DNA of 64,000 bases from Phosphoribacter sp037046615. GTDB lineage: Bacteria; Actinomycetota; Actinomycetes; Actinomycetales; Dermatophilaceae. Location of the stretch: NCBI GenBank assembly GCA_037046615.1, contig JBAOHD010000018.1, forward strand, positions 62,001 to 126,000, read 5' to 3'. Position numbers and translations under genes: made by a program. The notes under the pieces were generated by a model. It did not search any database. It worked only from the letters and a program-made list of their open reading frames with translations, and had not been told where the DNA came from. Positions within the stretch are counted from its first letter, which is position 1. Every line of letters starts with the position of its first letter. Shown here piece by piece: positions 8,672-17,465 of the stretch.

Positions 8672-10176
8672 GGCGTCCGCTCGCCCGCGCGGCCCATGTG
8701 ACCTGAGCTCCGCGAACGGAAGTGGACAGTCTTCGCCCCTGGGGCGTGGGGATCTCGGATGACCTCGTGGGTGTATGCCGGGTCGTGGATGGTCCGGTGA
8801 TGGTAGCCGCACAGGGGGAGCGCTTTGTCGAGGTCTGTCAGGCCACCCTGAGACCAGGGGTCTTCGTGGTGGAGTTCGGACCAGGCGTAGGGTCGGTCAC
8901 AGTCGTCTGCCGCGCAGGTGTCGTAGATCGTGGCGAGGGCGGTGCGTTGGGTGTCGGTGAAGAATCGGTCTTGTCGACCGAGGTCTAGGACGTGGCTCGG
9001 TCCCCCGAGGACTGCGGGCAGGATCCCGGCGTTGCAGGCGATCCGCCGGGCAGCGCTGGCGGAGATCACCGCACCGGTGTCGGTGGGGGCGGCACCACTG
9101 CTGGGAGCCATGTCAACCAGCGTCCCAGTCGTTGCCTGCACGTCCGCGCGGAGTTGCGCGGCCTGAGCGGCGGCAAGGGCTTGCTCGAGGGTCATCGTGA
9201 CGATAACGGTGGCCGCGACTTTGCCGGTCAACTTCTCGGTGTCGAGGTGTTCGATCAGATCGGTGAGGGCCCGACCTCGGCGTTGCGCCCAGTCCAGCGA
9301 TGCCCAGTCGCTGTGTCGACTGGCGTGCAGATCAGCGGCGACGGATCCATCGCTGGTGCATCCGGCGGAGTTTTGGCCATCAGTCAATGCCGCCTCAGCA
9401 GCCTTGCGGAGGTGGTCACGGCGGGGTGCGGTCATCGACTGCAACACCTTGCCGAGGGTCTTCGCCGCCGGAGTTGGTAAGACCGCGGAGAGTTTCGTGG
9501 TGCCATCGCCTTGGTCGTGCATCGTCACCGACGCGACGGCATACGCCCGCCGCTCCTCATCAAGCAGTTGCGTCTCGACGTGATCGGCCACCTCGGCCGC
9601 GGTCCGCTCGGCGGCAGCCAGAGCGACTCGGGCAGCCTTGGCCAACTTCGGTGGATCTAACCGGCGGGCGTCACGCACCAGCGCCGCTTCGACCTTCTCC
9701 CGCTCCACCGAAGTCACGTCCTCAGGCAGTCGGCTCATGGTCGAGGCGATGATCCCCGCGCTCCGGCTAGACATCTCCCCAGCTCGCAGTGCGGCACGCG
9801 TCCGATCTAATCCGCCATCCAACGCCGTTGCGAGGACGACCTCACGCTGGGCGTCCGCCCCACCCGAGCGCGTGGCACTGGCAATCCACGAAGCTGTCGA
9901 CGTGTGTCCTGCCCGGCGGTGCACCTGCTGCCGGTCCGCGGCCGCAACCAACGCCAACCGGACCGCCTCGACTCGACGCGCGATCCGCTCGACTTCTTCG
10001 ATGTCCGCGGTCGTCACGTGAGCTCCAGGCTCGCCGAGACGGGCGTGGATCTTGTCCAAGACCGTATGCACAATCCGAGTCCGACCAGCCACCACACACC
10101 GCGCCGCCGGCATCCCAGCCGGCAAGACGCCCACTGGTATCGCGCCAGCGCTGGGGTCGAGGTGAGTGATCGTCAT
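8668..10176 (-). CDS. DUF222 / HNH endonuclease domain protein
   Basis: A 502-residue protein of the actinobacterial DUF222-HNH family (13E12-repeat type). The N-terminal two thirds are alanine-rich and helical. The C-terminal HNH domain carries CAADDCDRPYAWSELHHEDP and CGYHHRTIHD, i.e. metal-binding Cys pairs and the HH...H nuclease residues. These genes often occur in many copies in actinobacterial genomes and are thought to be selfish or repeat-associated; their function is not established. ATG 10176 faces the IS1380 insertion about 100 bp upstream. Both stop codons of this convergent pair lie in the shared TTAG. Confidence 0.88.
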   Translation of the reverse strand: MTITHLDPSAGAIPVGVLPAGMPAARCVVAGRTRIVHTVLDKIHARLGEPGAHVTTADIEEVERIARRVEAVRLALVAAADRQQVHRRAGHTSTASWIASATRSGGADAQREVVLATALDGGLDRTRAALRAGEMSSRSAGIIASTMSRLPEDVTSVEREKVEAALVRDARRLDPPKLAKAARVALAAAERTAAEVADHVETQLLDEERRAYAVASVTMHDQGDGTTKLSAVLPTPAAKTLGKVLQSMTAPRRDHLRKAAEAALTDGQNSAGCTSDGSVAADLHASRHSDWASLDWAQRRGRALTDLIEHLDTEKLTGKVAATVIVTMTLEQALAAAQAAQLRADVQATTGTLVDMAPSSGAAPTDTGAVISASAARRIACNAGILPAVLGGPSHVLDLGRQDRFFTDTQRTALATIYDTCAADDCDRPYAWSELHHEDPWSQGGLTDLDKALPLCGYHHRTIHDPAYTHEVIRDPHAPGAKTVHFRSRSSGHMGRAGERTP

Positions 10177-10278
10177 GCCATCATTCTACTCATACACATG
10201 TTCGAGATCAAGACCTGACTCGTACGTGGACAATCAATTCCGCACACCACGCTGATTCACTGAGGAAAGGTGAGACCC

Positions 10279-10297
10279 CTAGCCTCGGCCCTTCACG
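10279..10297. repeat. left terminal inverted repeat of the IS1380 element
   Basis: CTAGCCTCGGCCCTTCACG; it pairs with the complement of 11935-11953 (15 of 19 identical). Confidence 0.75.
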
Positions 10298-10403
10298 GGT
10301 GAGTGGCTGACACGCCCCCTGGATGTACCAAAGTGCCTGTCCTGTAACGGGATACTTGTGATTGCGACGTCACAACGACCCGGCACGGGAAGGCACTTGG
10401 TAA

Positions 10404-11798
10404 GTGAAGAGTACATCGTGGGCTTCGGGCCTGTCCGTCTCTGGTGATGGTGTCGGCGTGGTCGCTCACGCCGGCGGTACGGCGGTGCGGCTGCTGGCCG
10501 ACCAGGTGGGCCTGACAGCTGAGCTCTCCGGCGCCCTGTCGCGGCGTGGTTTCGTCCCGGGGCATGACCGTGGCCAGGTCCTGGTCGATGTGGCCACCAT
10601 GCTCGCCAATGGTGGGGAGGCGATCGCCGACATCGACACACTGCGCCACCAAGAGGAGGTGCTCGGGTCGGTGGCCTCGCCACCGACGGTGTGGCGCGCC
10701 CTGGACGAGCTCACCCCCGCGAGGTTGAAGCGGGTCGAGGAGGCGCGGGCACGGACCCGGGCGCGGGTGTGGGAGCTGGCCGGTGGGGTGCCGGCGGCAC
10801 GGGCCGCCGGCGGCACCCTGGACCCTGACCTGGTCGTCCTCGATGTCGATGCGACCATCGTGGTCGCGCACAGCGAGAAGGAGAACGCTGCGGCGACGTT
10901 CAAGCGCACGTTCGGGTTTCATCCGCTGGGTGTCTGGTGCGATAACACCTCCGAGCTGCTCACCGTCGCGTTGCGTCCGGGTAATGTCGGCTCGACCCCC
11001 GCGGCCGACCACATCGAAGTCCTGACCAAGGCGGTCGCGCAGATTCCGCGGGCGCACCGCCAGAAGCTCCTCGTTCGTGTCGACGGGGCGGGCGCCTCGC
11101 ACGCGCTGCTGAAGTGGCTCACCGCCGAAGACGCCAAACGTGGCCGTAGCGTGCAGTATTCGGTCGGGTTCGCCGTGACCGAGACCGTGCGCACCGCTAT
11201 CGCCGCCATTCCTGCGGAGGGGGTGTGGTCCCCGGCGCTGAAGGCGAACGGGGAGACGCGGGAGAAGGCGGACGTCGCTGAGATCACCGGCCTGCTGCCG
11301 ACGTCGTTGCTGTCCGAGTGGCCGATTGGGATGCGGGTGATCGTGCGCCGCGAACGACCCCACCCCGGTGCGCAGCTCTCCTTGTTCGAGGAGGCCGACG
11401 GGTGGCGCTACCAAGCGTTCGCGACCAACACCACCACCGGTGCCTTGCAGTTCCTCGAGGCCCGCCACCGTGCCCATGCCCGCGTCGAGGACCGGATCCG
11501 GCACGCCAAGGACACCGGTCTCGGACGGTTGCCCTCCAGGGAGTACGCGATCAACGAGGCATGGTTGGCGATCGTCGCGATCGCCGCCGACCTGGTCGCC
11601 TGGCTGCGGCTGCTCGCCCTGCCTGAGCGGCTCGCTGCGTGTGAGCCGAAGGCGTTGCGGTACCGGCTGCTGCACGTGCCCGCCCGGATCACCCGAGGGG
11701 GCCGGCGCCGACGGCTGCGGTTCCCGAAGACCTGGCCCTGGGTCAAGGACATCGTCGCCGTCTTCGCCCGGATCACCGCCATCCCGCGACACGCCTGA
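10404..11798 (+). CDS. IS1380 family transposase
   Basis: DDE transposase of 464 residues. Aspartates in VVLDVDATIVV and LVRVDGAGAS, and the glutamate in EARHRAHARVEDRI, fit the catalytic triad, followed by the typical KDTGLGRLPS region. The C-terminal half with WLAIVAIAADLVAWLRLL is characteristic of IS1380 transposases. Translation probably starts at GTG 10404, just inside the inner arm of an imperfect palindrome at 10326-10402 that could fold at the start of the mRNA. The frame is intact, so the element may be active. Confidence 0.92.
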   Translation: MKSTSWASGLSVSGDGVGVVAHAGGTAVRLLADQVGLTAELSGALSRRGFVPGHDRGQVLVDVATMLANGGEAIADIDTLRHQEEVLGSVASPPTVWRALDELTPARLKRVEEARARTRARVWELAGGVPAARAAGGTLDPDLVVLDVDATIVVAHSEKENAAATFKRTFGFHPLGVWCDNTSELLTVALRPGNVGSTPAADHIEVLTKAVAQIPRAHRQKLLVRVDGAGASHALLKWLTAEDAKRGRSVQYSVGFAVTETVRTAIAAIPAEGVWSPALKANGETREKADVAEITGLLPTSLLSEWPIGMRVIVRRERPHPGAQLSLFEEADGWRYQAFATNTTTGALQFLEARHRAHARVEDRIRHAKDTGLGRLPSREYAINEAWLAIVAIAADLVAWLRLLALPERLAACEPKALRYRLLHVPARITRGGRRRRLRFPKTWPWVKDIVAVFARITAIPRHA

Positions 11799-11934
11799 CC
11801 CGTCCCTGTCCACCCTCGACCCGGAGCCCTCGGAGACCCGCACCGCAGCGCCACGCGGCCTCTCTTCATGCCCGAGCACCCGCTTGCCGCGTCAGCCCCT
11901 ACGCAACCCGTTCACCGAGCCGATGTCGCGACCT

Positions 11935-11953
11935 CATGAAAGACGGAGGCTAG
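11935..11953. repeat. right terminal inverted repeat of the IS1380 element
   Basis: Read on the minus strand this is CTAGCCTCCGTCTTTCATG. Its outer TAG (11950-11952 on the plus strand as CTA) is also the stop codon of the yciI-like gene. Confidence 0.75.
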
Positions 11954-12234
11954 AGCGTCGCGGGCTCTCCGCCGATGACGGCGTTCCACAATCGCACGGT
12001 GTGGTCGGCGCCGACTCCGGCCGCCGTATAAGGGTCTTCGGTGACGACCCGCCGGACGTCCTCCTCGTTCTCGCAGCGCAAGAGCACCATCGCGCCGCCG
12101 CCGTCGCCGATCGGCCCGGCATACACGACCTTGCCGGCCTCGTGCAGTCCGGTCATGTAGGCGAGGTGTTCGGGGCGCATCCGGGCGCGGGCGTCCATGT
12201 CGGCGTAGCGGTATTCGAGGACCCAGAGGCTCAT
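11950..12234 (-). CDS. YciI-like protein, 3' end set by the IS1380 element
   Basis: A 94-residue protein with the YciI/YCII fold signature: an N-terminal strand (LWVLEYRY), RPEHLAYMTGLHEAGKVVYAGPI, and VTEDPYTAAGV before a C-terminal strand. YciI proteins are small dimeric proteins of mostly unknown function, with a His-Asp pair suggested to be catalytic; here they would be the His in RPEHL and the Asp in EDPY. ATG 12234. The last coding triplet is followed by TAG inside the IS terminus, so the original 3' end may have been a few residues different. Most of the domain is retained. Confidence 0.82.
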   Translation of the reverse strand: MSLWVLEYRYADMDARARMRPEHLAYMTGLHEAGKVVYAGPIGDGGGAMVLLRCENEEDVRRVVTEDPYTAAGVGADHTVRLWNAVIGGEPATL

Positions 12235-12310
12235 GCACCCAAGACTGGCATACGCGGGTATGCCGTGCGCCGTCTGGCGACCCTGCCCCACCTGCCGGGC
12301 CTGACGCGAC

Positions 12311-13186
12311 TCAGTCCGGCGCGCCCAGACGGTTGACCATGTCCGCAACGACGCGCAGTGGCTTCGGGTGCAGGAAGTAGGAGAAGTGGTCGGAGTCGAC
12401 CTCGCGGTAGTCGACGGCGTCGCGGTCCTCCAATGCATCGACGACGGCGCGGATGCCGGGCGCCTCGCAGAGTTCGTCCTGGCGGCCGGCCACGACCCCG
12501 ACCCGCAGTCCGGCGTCGAGCACGGTCTGGAGGTCGGCTGCGCCTTCCTGTGAGATCGCCGCAATGTCGTCGCGCAGCTCGAACGGGTGGGCGAGCATCT
12601 CCTGGGCGAGGCGGACGCTTGCGCCGACGAGGGCGATCCGGTCAAACCAACTGGCCCGGGTGATGCTGTGGGCGCTCTCGGCGAGGCCCCGCGTCGCGAG
12701 CTCGCGGGGGTTGACCTCGCGTTCGAACCAGGTCGGGGCGACGAGGGCCACGCCGGTCACGAGGTCGGCATGCTCGGTTGCCGCGAGCCGGGCCGGTGCG
12801 CTCCCGCGCGAGTAGCCCGCGACGACGGTCGTGCCGGCATACATCGTGTTGTCGTGGATGTGGCGGATGACCTCGCCGAGGACCGCGGCCCGGAAGGGGA
12901 GGATGTCGCTCACCGCGACCCGCTTGCGGGGGTATTCGATCGTCGCTGCCATGACGTTGGCGGCCTTGACCAGTGCCTCACACGCGGTGCGGGCGGCGCC
13001 GAGCCCTTCGCCCCACCCGGAGGAATAGGGCACGACGAGGTCAGGCTCACCCTGGATCGCGATCTGGCGGATGCTGGGGATAAACAGCGTCACGCCGACG
13101 CGACCGTGCGCGCCCTCGAAGCTCAGGTCGTCGTACCGGGTCGCTTCGATGTCACCCGTCGACACCTCGTTTACCGGCCTGGCCAT
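12311..13186 (-). CDS. alpha/beta hydrolase
   Basis: A 291-residue hydrolase-fold protein. The nucleophile elbow GYSRG places Ser126. The acid is probably in AGRQDE and the base in DSDHFSYFLHP near the C-terminus. The fold is clear, but I cannot assign a substrate. The start is taken as ATG 13186 (MARPVNEV); the open frame runs further upstream without a good start. The copper-like or lipase context seen elsewhere is absent; neighbours are the yciI-like gene and a convergently unrelated aminotransferase on the same strand. Confidence 0.8.
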   Translation of the reverse strand: MARPVNEVSTGDIEATRYDDLSFEGAHGRVGVTLFIPSIRQIAIQGEPDLVVPYSSGWGEGLGAARTACEALVKAANVMAATIEYPRKRVAVSDILPFRAAVLGEVIRHIHDNTMYAGTTVVAGYSRGSAPARLAATEHADLVTGVALVAPTWFEREVNPRELATRGLAESAHSITRASWFDRIALVGASVRLAQEMLAHPFELRDDIAAISQEGAADLQTVLDAGLRVGVVAGRQDELCEAPGIRAVVDALEDRDAVDYREVDSDHFSYFLHPKPLRVVADMVNRLGAPD

Positions 13187-13295
13187 TGGTCTATCGTGCC
13201 CCGTCGCTACTCGTCGGTAAGGAGACGCCACCGTGATCACGATCACGACGCTCCCATTGTGCCTGTCGGTCGTCCTGCCTGCCCGTCGGGGTCGG

Positions 13296-14999
13296 TCAGG
13301 TCGCGGCCCGAGGTGGCTCGGAGAGGCAGATGGCCGGCAGTTCAAACCAGCGCAGATCGTCGTAATCCGCTGACACCTGCGCGTCCTCACCGCAGTCGGC
13401 CTCGAACCCCGCACAGCCCCGCGAGAGGATCTCGGCCCCTTCGGTGAGGTAGGCCGCGAGCGCGCTCTCGTCGGCGCGGTCGGTGTGCGGGGGATAGGTG
13501 AAGGTGCCGTCTGCGGCATAGGAGATGTTCCGGAGGCGAAGCGGCGGCTCGACCGGGCCTCGGCAGTGGCGCCAACGCCCGGATGCATTGTCGAAGCGAT
13601 AGTCCGGCAGGAGTCGCCAACCCTCGCGGGCCACCAGCCGGACCGCCTCGATGACGTAGGTGAGGACCTCGTCGGACACGAAATAGTTGAAGTTGACCCG
13701 GATCCACCCCGGTTTGATCCCCTCGCAGCCGTGGCTGATTTCCCGCTCGAACTCGTGCGACCGCTCAAGGTCGATGCCCAGCAGTGCGTGACCGTAGGGG
13801 CCGGCGCACGAGCAGCCGCCGCGGGCCTGGATCCCGAAGAGGTCGTTGAGGAGGGCAACGACGAAGTTGTGATGGAGGTAGCGCCCAGAGGGTCCGGTGA
13901 TCACGAACGACACGATCGACAACCGCTCTGCATCGAGGTTGCCGAGGATCTGGATCGTCGGTTCCTGTCGCCAGGCCTGGACGACTCGGGCGAGCAGGCG
14001 CGACTCCTCGGCGCGGATGACCTCGACCCCGACGGCTTCTTTGAGCTGGAAGACGAGGCCGGCGCGGATGGACTCGATGATCGCTGGCGTGCCGCCTTCC
14101 TCGCGGTGGGTGGGGTCCTCGAGGAACCGGTGGGCGGCCGGGTTGACGTAGGCGACGGTGCCGCCGCCCGGCACGACCGGGACGCGGTTGGTCAGGAGTT
14201 CCCGGCGCACGACGAGCACGCCCGGTGTCGACGGTCCGCCGATGAACTTGTGGGGCGAGAGGAAGACCGCGTCCTTGTATGCCGCCGCACCCTCCGGGTG
14301 CATGTCGATCTCGACGTAAGGGCCGGCGGCTGCGAAGTCCCAGAAGCTCAGGGCGCCGTGCGCGTGCAGGAGGCTTGCGATCGCAGCGGTGTCGCTGACG
14401 ATGCCGGTGACATTGCTCGCGGCGGAGAAGGAGCCGATCTTCAGGGGGCTGGCGGCATACCTCACGAGTGCGGCCTCGAGGTGACCGAGGTCGATGTGCC
14501 CGTCGAGATCCTGGGGGATGACGACGACCTCGGCGATCGTCTCCCGCCACGACACCTCGTTGGAGTGGTGTTCGTACGGGCCGATGAGGACGACGGGGCG
14601 CTCGTCGGCGGGGATATGGGCGGCCAGGTCGTAATGGTCTTGAAGGGTCGAGGGGATCCGCAGCCCAAGGATGCCGATGAGCTTGTCGATGGCCCCGGTG
14701 CATCCGGATCCGGCGAAGATGACGACGTCCTCGTCGGTGCCGCCGCACGCGGCGTGAATGATCGTGCGGGCATCCTCCCGGAGACGAGTTGTCTGCAGAC
14801 CCGTGCCGGACGACTCGGTGTGGGTGTTGGCGTAGCGGGGGAGCACCTCATCGCGGATGAAGTCCTCGATGAAGCTCAACCCGCGGCCGGAGGCGGTGTA
14901 GTCGGCGTAGGTCACCCGCCGCGGGCCATAAGGGCCGGGAAGGACCTGGTCGTCACCGATGACGCTCTCGCGGATGCGCCGCAGCAAGTCACTGGCCAT
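13296..14999 (-). CDS. class V aminotransferase (cysteine desulfurase-like)
   Basis: PLP enzyme of 567 residues, longer than usual for this family. The Schiff-base lysine is Lys251 in SPHKFIGGP. Other blocks are FAGSGCTGAIDKLIG (about 95-109), GPYEHHSNEVSWR, and the loop GIQARGGCSCAGPYGH, which has the cysteine expected in class V desulfurases or selenocysteine lyases. About 100 extra C-terminal residues have no recognised domain. ATG 14999 is the first start after a stop. No isc/suf genes are nearby, so a specialised desulfurase or lyase role is possible but unproved. Confidence 0.85.
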   Translation of the reverse strand: MASDLLRRIRESVIGDDQVLPGPYGPRRVTYADYTASGRGLSFIEDFIRDEVLPRYANTHTESSGTGLQTTRLREDARTIIHAACGGTDEDVVIFAGSGCTGAIDKLIGILGLRIPSTLQDHYDLAAHIPADERPVVLIGPYEHHSNEVSWRETIAEVVVIPQDLDGHIDLGHLEAALVRYAASPLKIGSFSAASNVTGIVSDTAAIASLLHAHGALSFWDFAAAGPYVEIDMHPEGAAAYKDAVFLSPHKFIGGPSTPGVLVVRRELLTNRVPVVPGGGTVAYVNPAAHRFLEDPTHREEGGTPAIIESIRAGLVFQLKEAVGVEVIRAEESRLLARVVQAWRQEPTIQILGNLDAERLSIVSFVITGPSGRYLHHNFVVALLNDLFGIQARGGCSCAGPYGHALLGIDLERSHEFEREISHGCEGIKPGWIRVNFNYFVSDEVLTYVIEAVRLVAREGWRLLPDYRFDNASGRWRHCRGPVEPPLRLRNISYAADGTFTYPPHTDRADESALAAYLTEGAEILSRGCAGFEADCGEDAQVSADYDDLRWFELPAICLSEPPRAAT

Positions 15000-15131
15000 G
15001 GGCCCAGGATAGGGCGACGTTTGGTCCCATGGCTGGGGGATAACGACGACTTATGTATGCCGTGACTCCAGTATTCATGGAAGGGCACCACCGCAGGCTT
15101 CCCGGCCGCTGAACCCACCATCCGTGCCCTT

Positions 15132-15206
15132 TGACGACGCGACCTGTGACGACGCGACCTGTGACGACGCGACCTGTGCCGACGCGCCCTGTGCCGACGC
15201 GCCCTG
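15132..15206. repeat. five tandem 15-bp repeats downstream of the MFS gene
   Basis: Three identical units TGACGACGCGACCTG (15132-15176) are followed by two identical units TGCCGACGCGCCCTG (15177-15206). The array ends three bases before the MFS stop codon, in the 210-bp gap to the aminotransferase start. On the minus strand, read-through would add Thr-Gly-Arg-Val-type pentapeptides. The unit length is a multiple of three. Confidence 0.9.
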
Positions 15207-15209
15207 TGA

Positions 15210-16811
15210 TCAGTCGTCGTGGACGGTGGGCTTGGGGATGGCCATCGTCGCGAGCAGCCCCACGAGGAGCGCCAGCGACGCAAACCCGGACGTAATCCGA
15301 CTCGCATCGACCATCGACGCCCGGGCTGCCGCCGCGGCCGGAGCGGTCGCAGGATTGGCCGCCAATCCGGGGATCGCCGCTCCCGCGGAGCCGCGGACGA
15401 TCTCGACAACGCGCTCTCGGGTCGCGACCGGCATACCGGCCTCGGCGAGGCGTGACTCGGTGCCGCTGCCGAGGGAGGTGACCAGGAGCGTGCCCAAGAC
15501 GGCGACACCGAGGGCCGACCCGAGCTGGCGGATCGTGCTCTGCAGGCCAGATGCTTGCCCTCCTTGGGCCGGTGGGACTTCGCTCATGATGATTGAGCTG
15601 AGTTGCGCGGTCGCCATGCCGACCCCCACTCCATAGCCGAAGAGGCACACTGAGAGCACCCACCAGGGCACGGTCAGAGAGATTGTCAGAGCGAGGGCGG
15701 CGACAGCGACGGCTTCGAGGCCGAGGCCGATTTGGATGACTGCGCGCTGACCCAGGGAGCGGCTCAGGTGTGGAGTGACACCGGAGGCGAGGAACGCTCC
15801 GACGGCGAGACTCACCAGCAGCCACCCGGCACCGAGCGCGGAGTAACCCAACGTCCCCTGGAGCAACAGGGGCAGCGAGAACATCAAACCAAACTCACCG
15901 AAAGCGACGATCGCCGCGGCGACATTGCCGTAGCGCACCGACGGGAACGCAAACAGCCCGAGGTCGACCACACCGGTCTGGCCGCGGCGACGAGCGACGA
16001 GCTCGCGCCGGATGAAGGCCGCGAGGAACCCGACGGCCACGAGCGCCACGATGGGGACGGGTGACCACGAGTTGTCCGGCTGACGCCACCAACCGTAGGT
16101 CGCGGCTTCGATGAGGACGAAGACGAGGCCGGCCATCGCGAGGCCGATGAACAGGGCCCCCACGAGGTCGAAGTGGCGCTCGGCGTGGGGGTCGCGCGTC
16201 TCCGGGAGCGCCCACAGGATGCCGGCCAGGACGAGGACCCCGAAGGGCAGGTTGAGCCAGAAGGCCCAGCGCCAGCTCACGTCCGTGGCAAGCCACCCGC
16301 CGACGAGGGGGCCGACTGCCGCCATGCCACCGATCGTCGACCCATAGACCGCGAACGCGATGGCGCGTTCCCGCCCGCGGAAGAGCGCGTTCATGCTCGA
16401 CAAAGTCGTCGGCAGGATGAATGCCGCGCCGACGCCCTGCAGGACACGGGCGGCGATCAGCAACTCGCCGGTCTGGGCCGCGCCGGCCCCGACCGACGCC
16501 ACCATGAAGATCACCATGCCGAGGGCAAAGATCCGGCGCCGCCCCCGGATGTCGCCGAGACGGCCGACGGTGAGCAGGAGCGCGGCAAACACGAGTGCAT
16601 AGGACGCGTTGAGCCATTCGGCTTGCGAGGCAGTCAAACTCAGGTCGCGGATGACGACCGGCAGGGCGACGTTGACGATCGTCGCGTCCATGATGATGAG
16701 CGACACCCCGAGGGCGATTGTCGCAAGGGCGAGCCATCTGGACCGGGTGCCGCCAGCCGAGGGGGGAGCGGGAAGGGTGGCCGGGGCTGGCTCGTGCGCG
16801 CGGTGCGGCAT
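15210..16811 (-). CDS. MFS transporter, DHA2 (EmrB/QacA) family
   Basis: A 533-residue drug:proton antiporter with about 14 hydrophobic segments. Motif A variant GRLGDIRGRRRIF, motif C-like GSTIGGMAAVGPLVGGWL, and the N-terminal MDATIVNVALPVI-type sequence (motif D1) are diagnostic of DHA2 exporters of lipophilic drugs or metabolites. ATG 16811 lies in a 69-bp divergent gap shared with a TetR regulator and containing a palindromic operator, so expression is probably repressed until an effector binds TetR. The substrate is unknown. Confidence 0.93.
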   Translation of the reverse strand: MPHRAHEPAPATLPAPPSAGGTRSRWLALATIALGVSLIIMDATIVNVALPVVIRDLSLTASQAEWLNASYALVFAALLLTVGRLGDIRGRRRIFALGMVIFMVASVGAGAAQTGELLIAARVLQGVGAAFILPTTLSSMNALFRGRERAIAFAVYGSTIGGMAAVGPLVGGWLATDVSWRWAFWLNLPFGVLVLAGILWALPETRDPHAERHFDLVGALFIGLAMAGLVFVLIEAATYGWWRQPDNSWSPVPIVALVAVGFLAAFIRRELVARRRGQTGVVDLGLFAFPSVRYGNVAAAIVAFGEFGLMFSLPLLLQGTLGYSALGAGWLLVSLAVGAFLASGVTPHLSRSLGQRAVIQIGLGLEAVAVAALALTISLTVPWWVLSVCLFGYGVGVGMATAQLSSIIMSEVPPAQGGQASGLQSTIRQLGSALGVAVLGTLLVTSLGSGTESRLAEAGMPVATRERVVEIVRGSAGAAIPGLAANPATAPAAAAARASMVDASRITSGFASLALLVGLLATMAIPKPTVHDD

Positions 16812-16823
16812 ACTCCGATCTTA

Positions 16824-16848
16824 CTGACACTTGTGTCAGGAACACAAG
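16824..16848. promoter_or_regulatory. overlapping palindromes, probable TetR operator
   Basis: CTGACAC-TT-GTGTCAG at 16824-16839 is a perfect two-arm palindrome. It overlaps a second, CTTGTGT-CAGGA-ACACAAG at 16830-16848. Both lie in the intergenic space between the divergent MFS and TetR genes, where a TetR dimer would block both promoters. Confidence 0.75.
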
Positions 16849-16880
16849 CGAGCCGGTGACCAGCCAGTACCATCAGGGGT

Positions 16881-17465
16881 ATGCCGCGCATCGAAGCACC
16901 CACGGTGGCCGAGCACAACGCGATGCGTCGCCGCCAAGTCGTCGATGCTGCCGCGCTCGTCCTCTCCGAGGTCGGAGCGACGGCGTTCACGCCGGCCGCG
17001 GTCGCCAAACAGGCAGGCCTGGCTCGCAGCAGCATGTACCAGTACTACCCCTCGACCGAGGCGCTCCTCGGTGCCGCCGTCGCCGAAATGCTCGAGCGCA
17101 GCCGCGACCGCATCGTGGCCGCCGTCGCAGCCGTGACGACGCCGGAGGAGCGGGTCGCGGCATACGTCCGCGAAGCGATTGCCGACGCGACCTCGGGTCA
17201 TGCGACGATCCCGGACCTCAGCGGCATGCAGATGCCGGAGGTATGCCGCGAAGGCGTCCGCGCGCTGCACGACCAGTTGCTCGCACCGCTGCGCATCGCC
17301 CTCGAGGATGCGCAGGTCGACAACCCGCAGATGGCGAGCATCCTCGTCCGGGGTCTGGTCAACGGCGCCGTCAGCGCAGCCAAACACGGCGCCCCCCGAG
17401 AGCCGCTCATCGAGGCGACGATCGACTTCGTCCTGCGTGGTGTCGGCCTGCGGGTGACCCGCTAG
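16881..17465 (+). CDS. TetR/AcrR family transcriptional regulator
   Basis: A 194-residue repressor. The N-terminal helix-turn-helix is clear: RRRQVVDAAALVLSEVG, then FTPAAVAKQAGLARSSMYQYYPS (about 37-59), with the YQYYPS turn typical of TetR. The C-terminal ligand domain is not informative. It is divergent from the DHA2 exporter with a palindrome between them, so autoregulation and control of the exporter are likely. The stop overlaps the convergent DyP gene in a shared CTAG. Confidence 0.92.
   Translation: MPRIEAPTVAEHNAMRRRQVVDAAALVLSEVGATAFTPAAVAKQAGLARSSMYQYYPSTEALLGAAVAEMLERSRDRIVAAVAAVTTPEERVAAYVREAIADATSGHATIPDLSGMQMPEVCREGVRALHDQLLAPLRIALEDAQVDNPQMASILVRGLVNGAVSAAKHGAPREPLIEATIDFVLRGVGLRVTR

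Larger units (their letters stand above)
10279..11953 (+). mobile_element. IS1380-family insertion sequence, apparently complete
   Basis: The element is bounded by imperfect terminal inverted repeats: 10279-10297 and the complement of 11935-11953 match at 15 of 19 positions, including the outer CTAGCCTC. Its size of about 1.68 kb and single transposase gene fit IS1380. I see no target-site duplication: the four bases outside are ACCC on the left and AGCG on the right. An internal near-palindrome (TACCAAAGTGCC at 10326-10337 against GGCACTTGGTA at 10392-10402) precedes the transposase. The right terminus carries the stop codon of the neighbouring yciI-like gene. No copy of the genome's GTATGCCG octamer lies inside. 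Confidence 0.85.
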
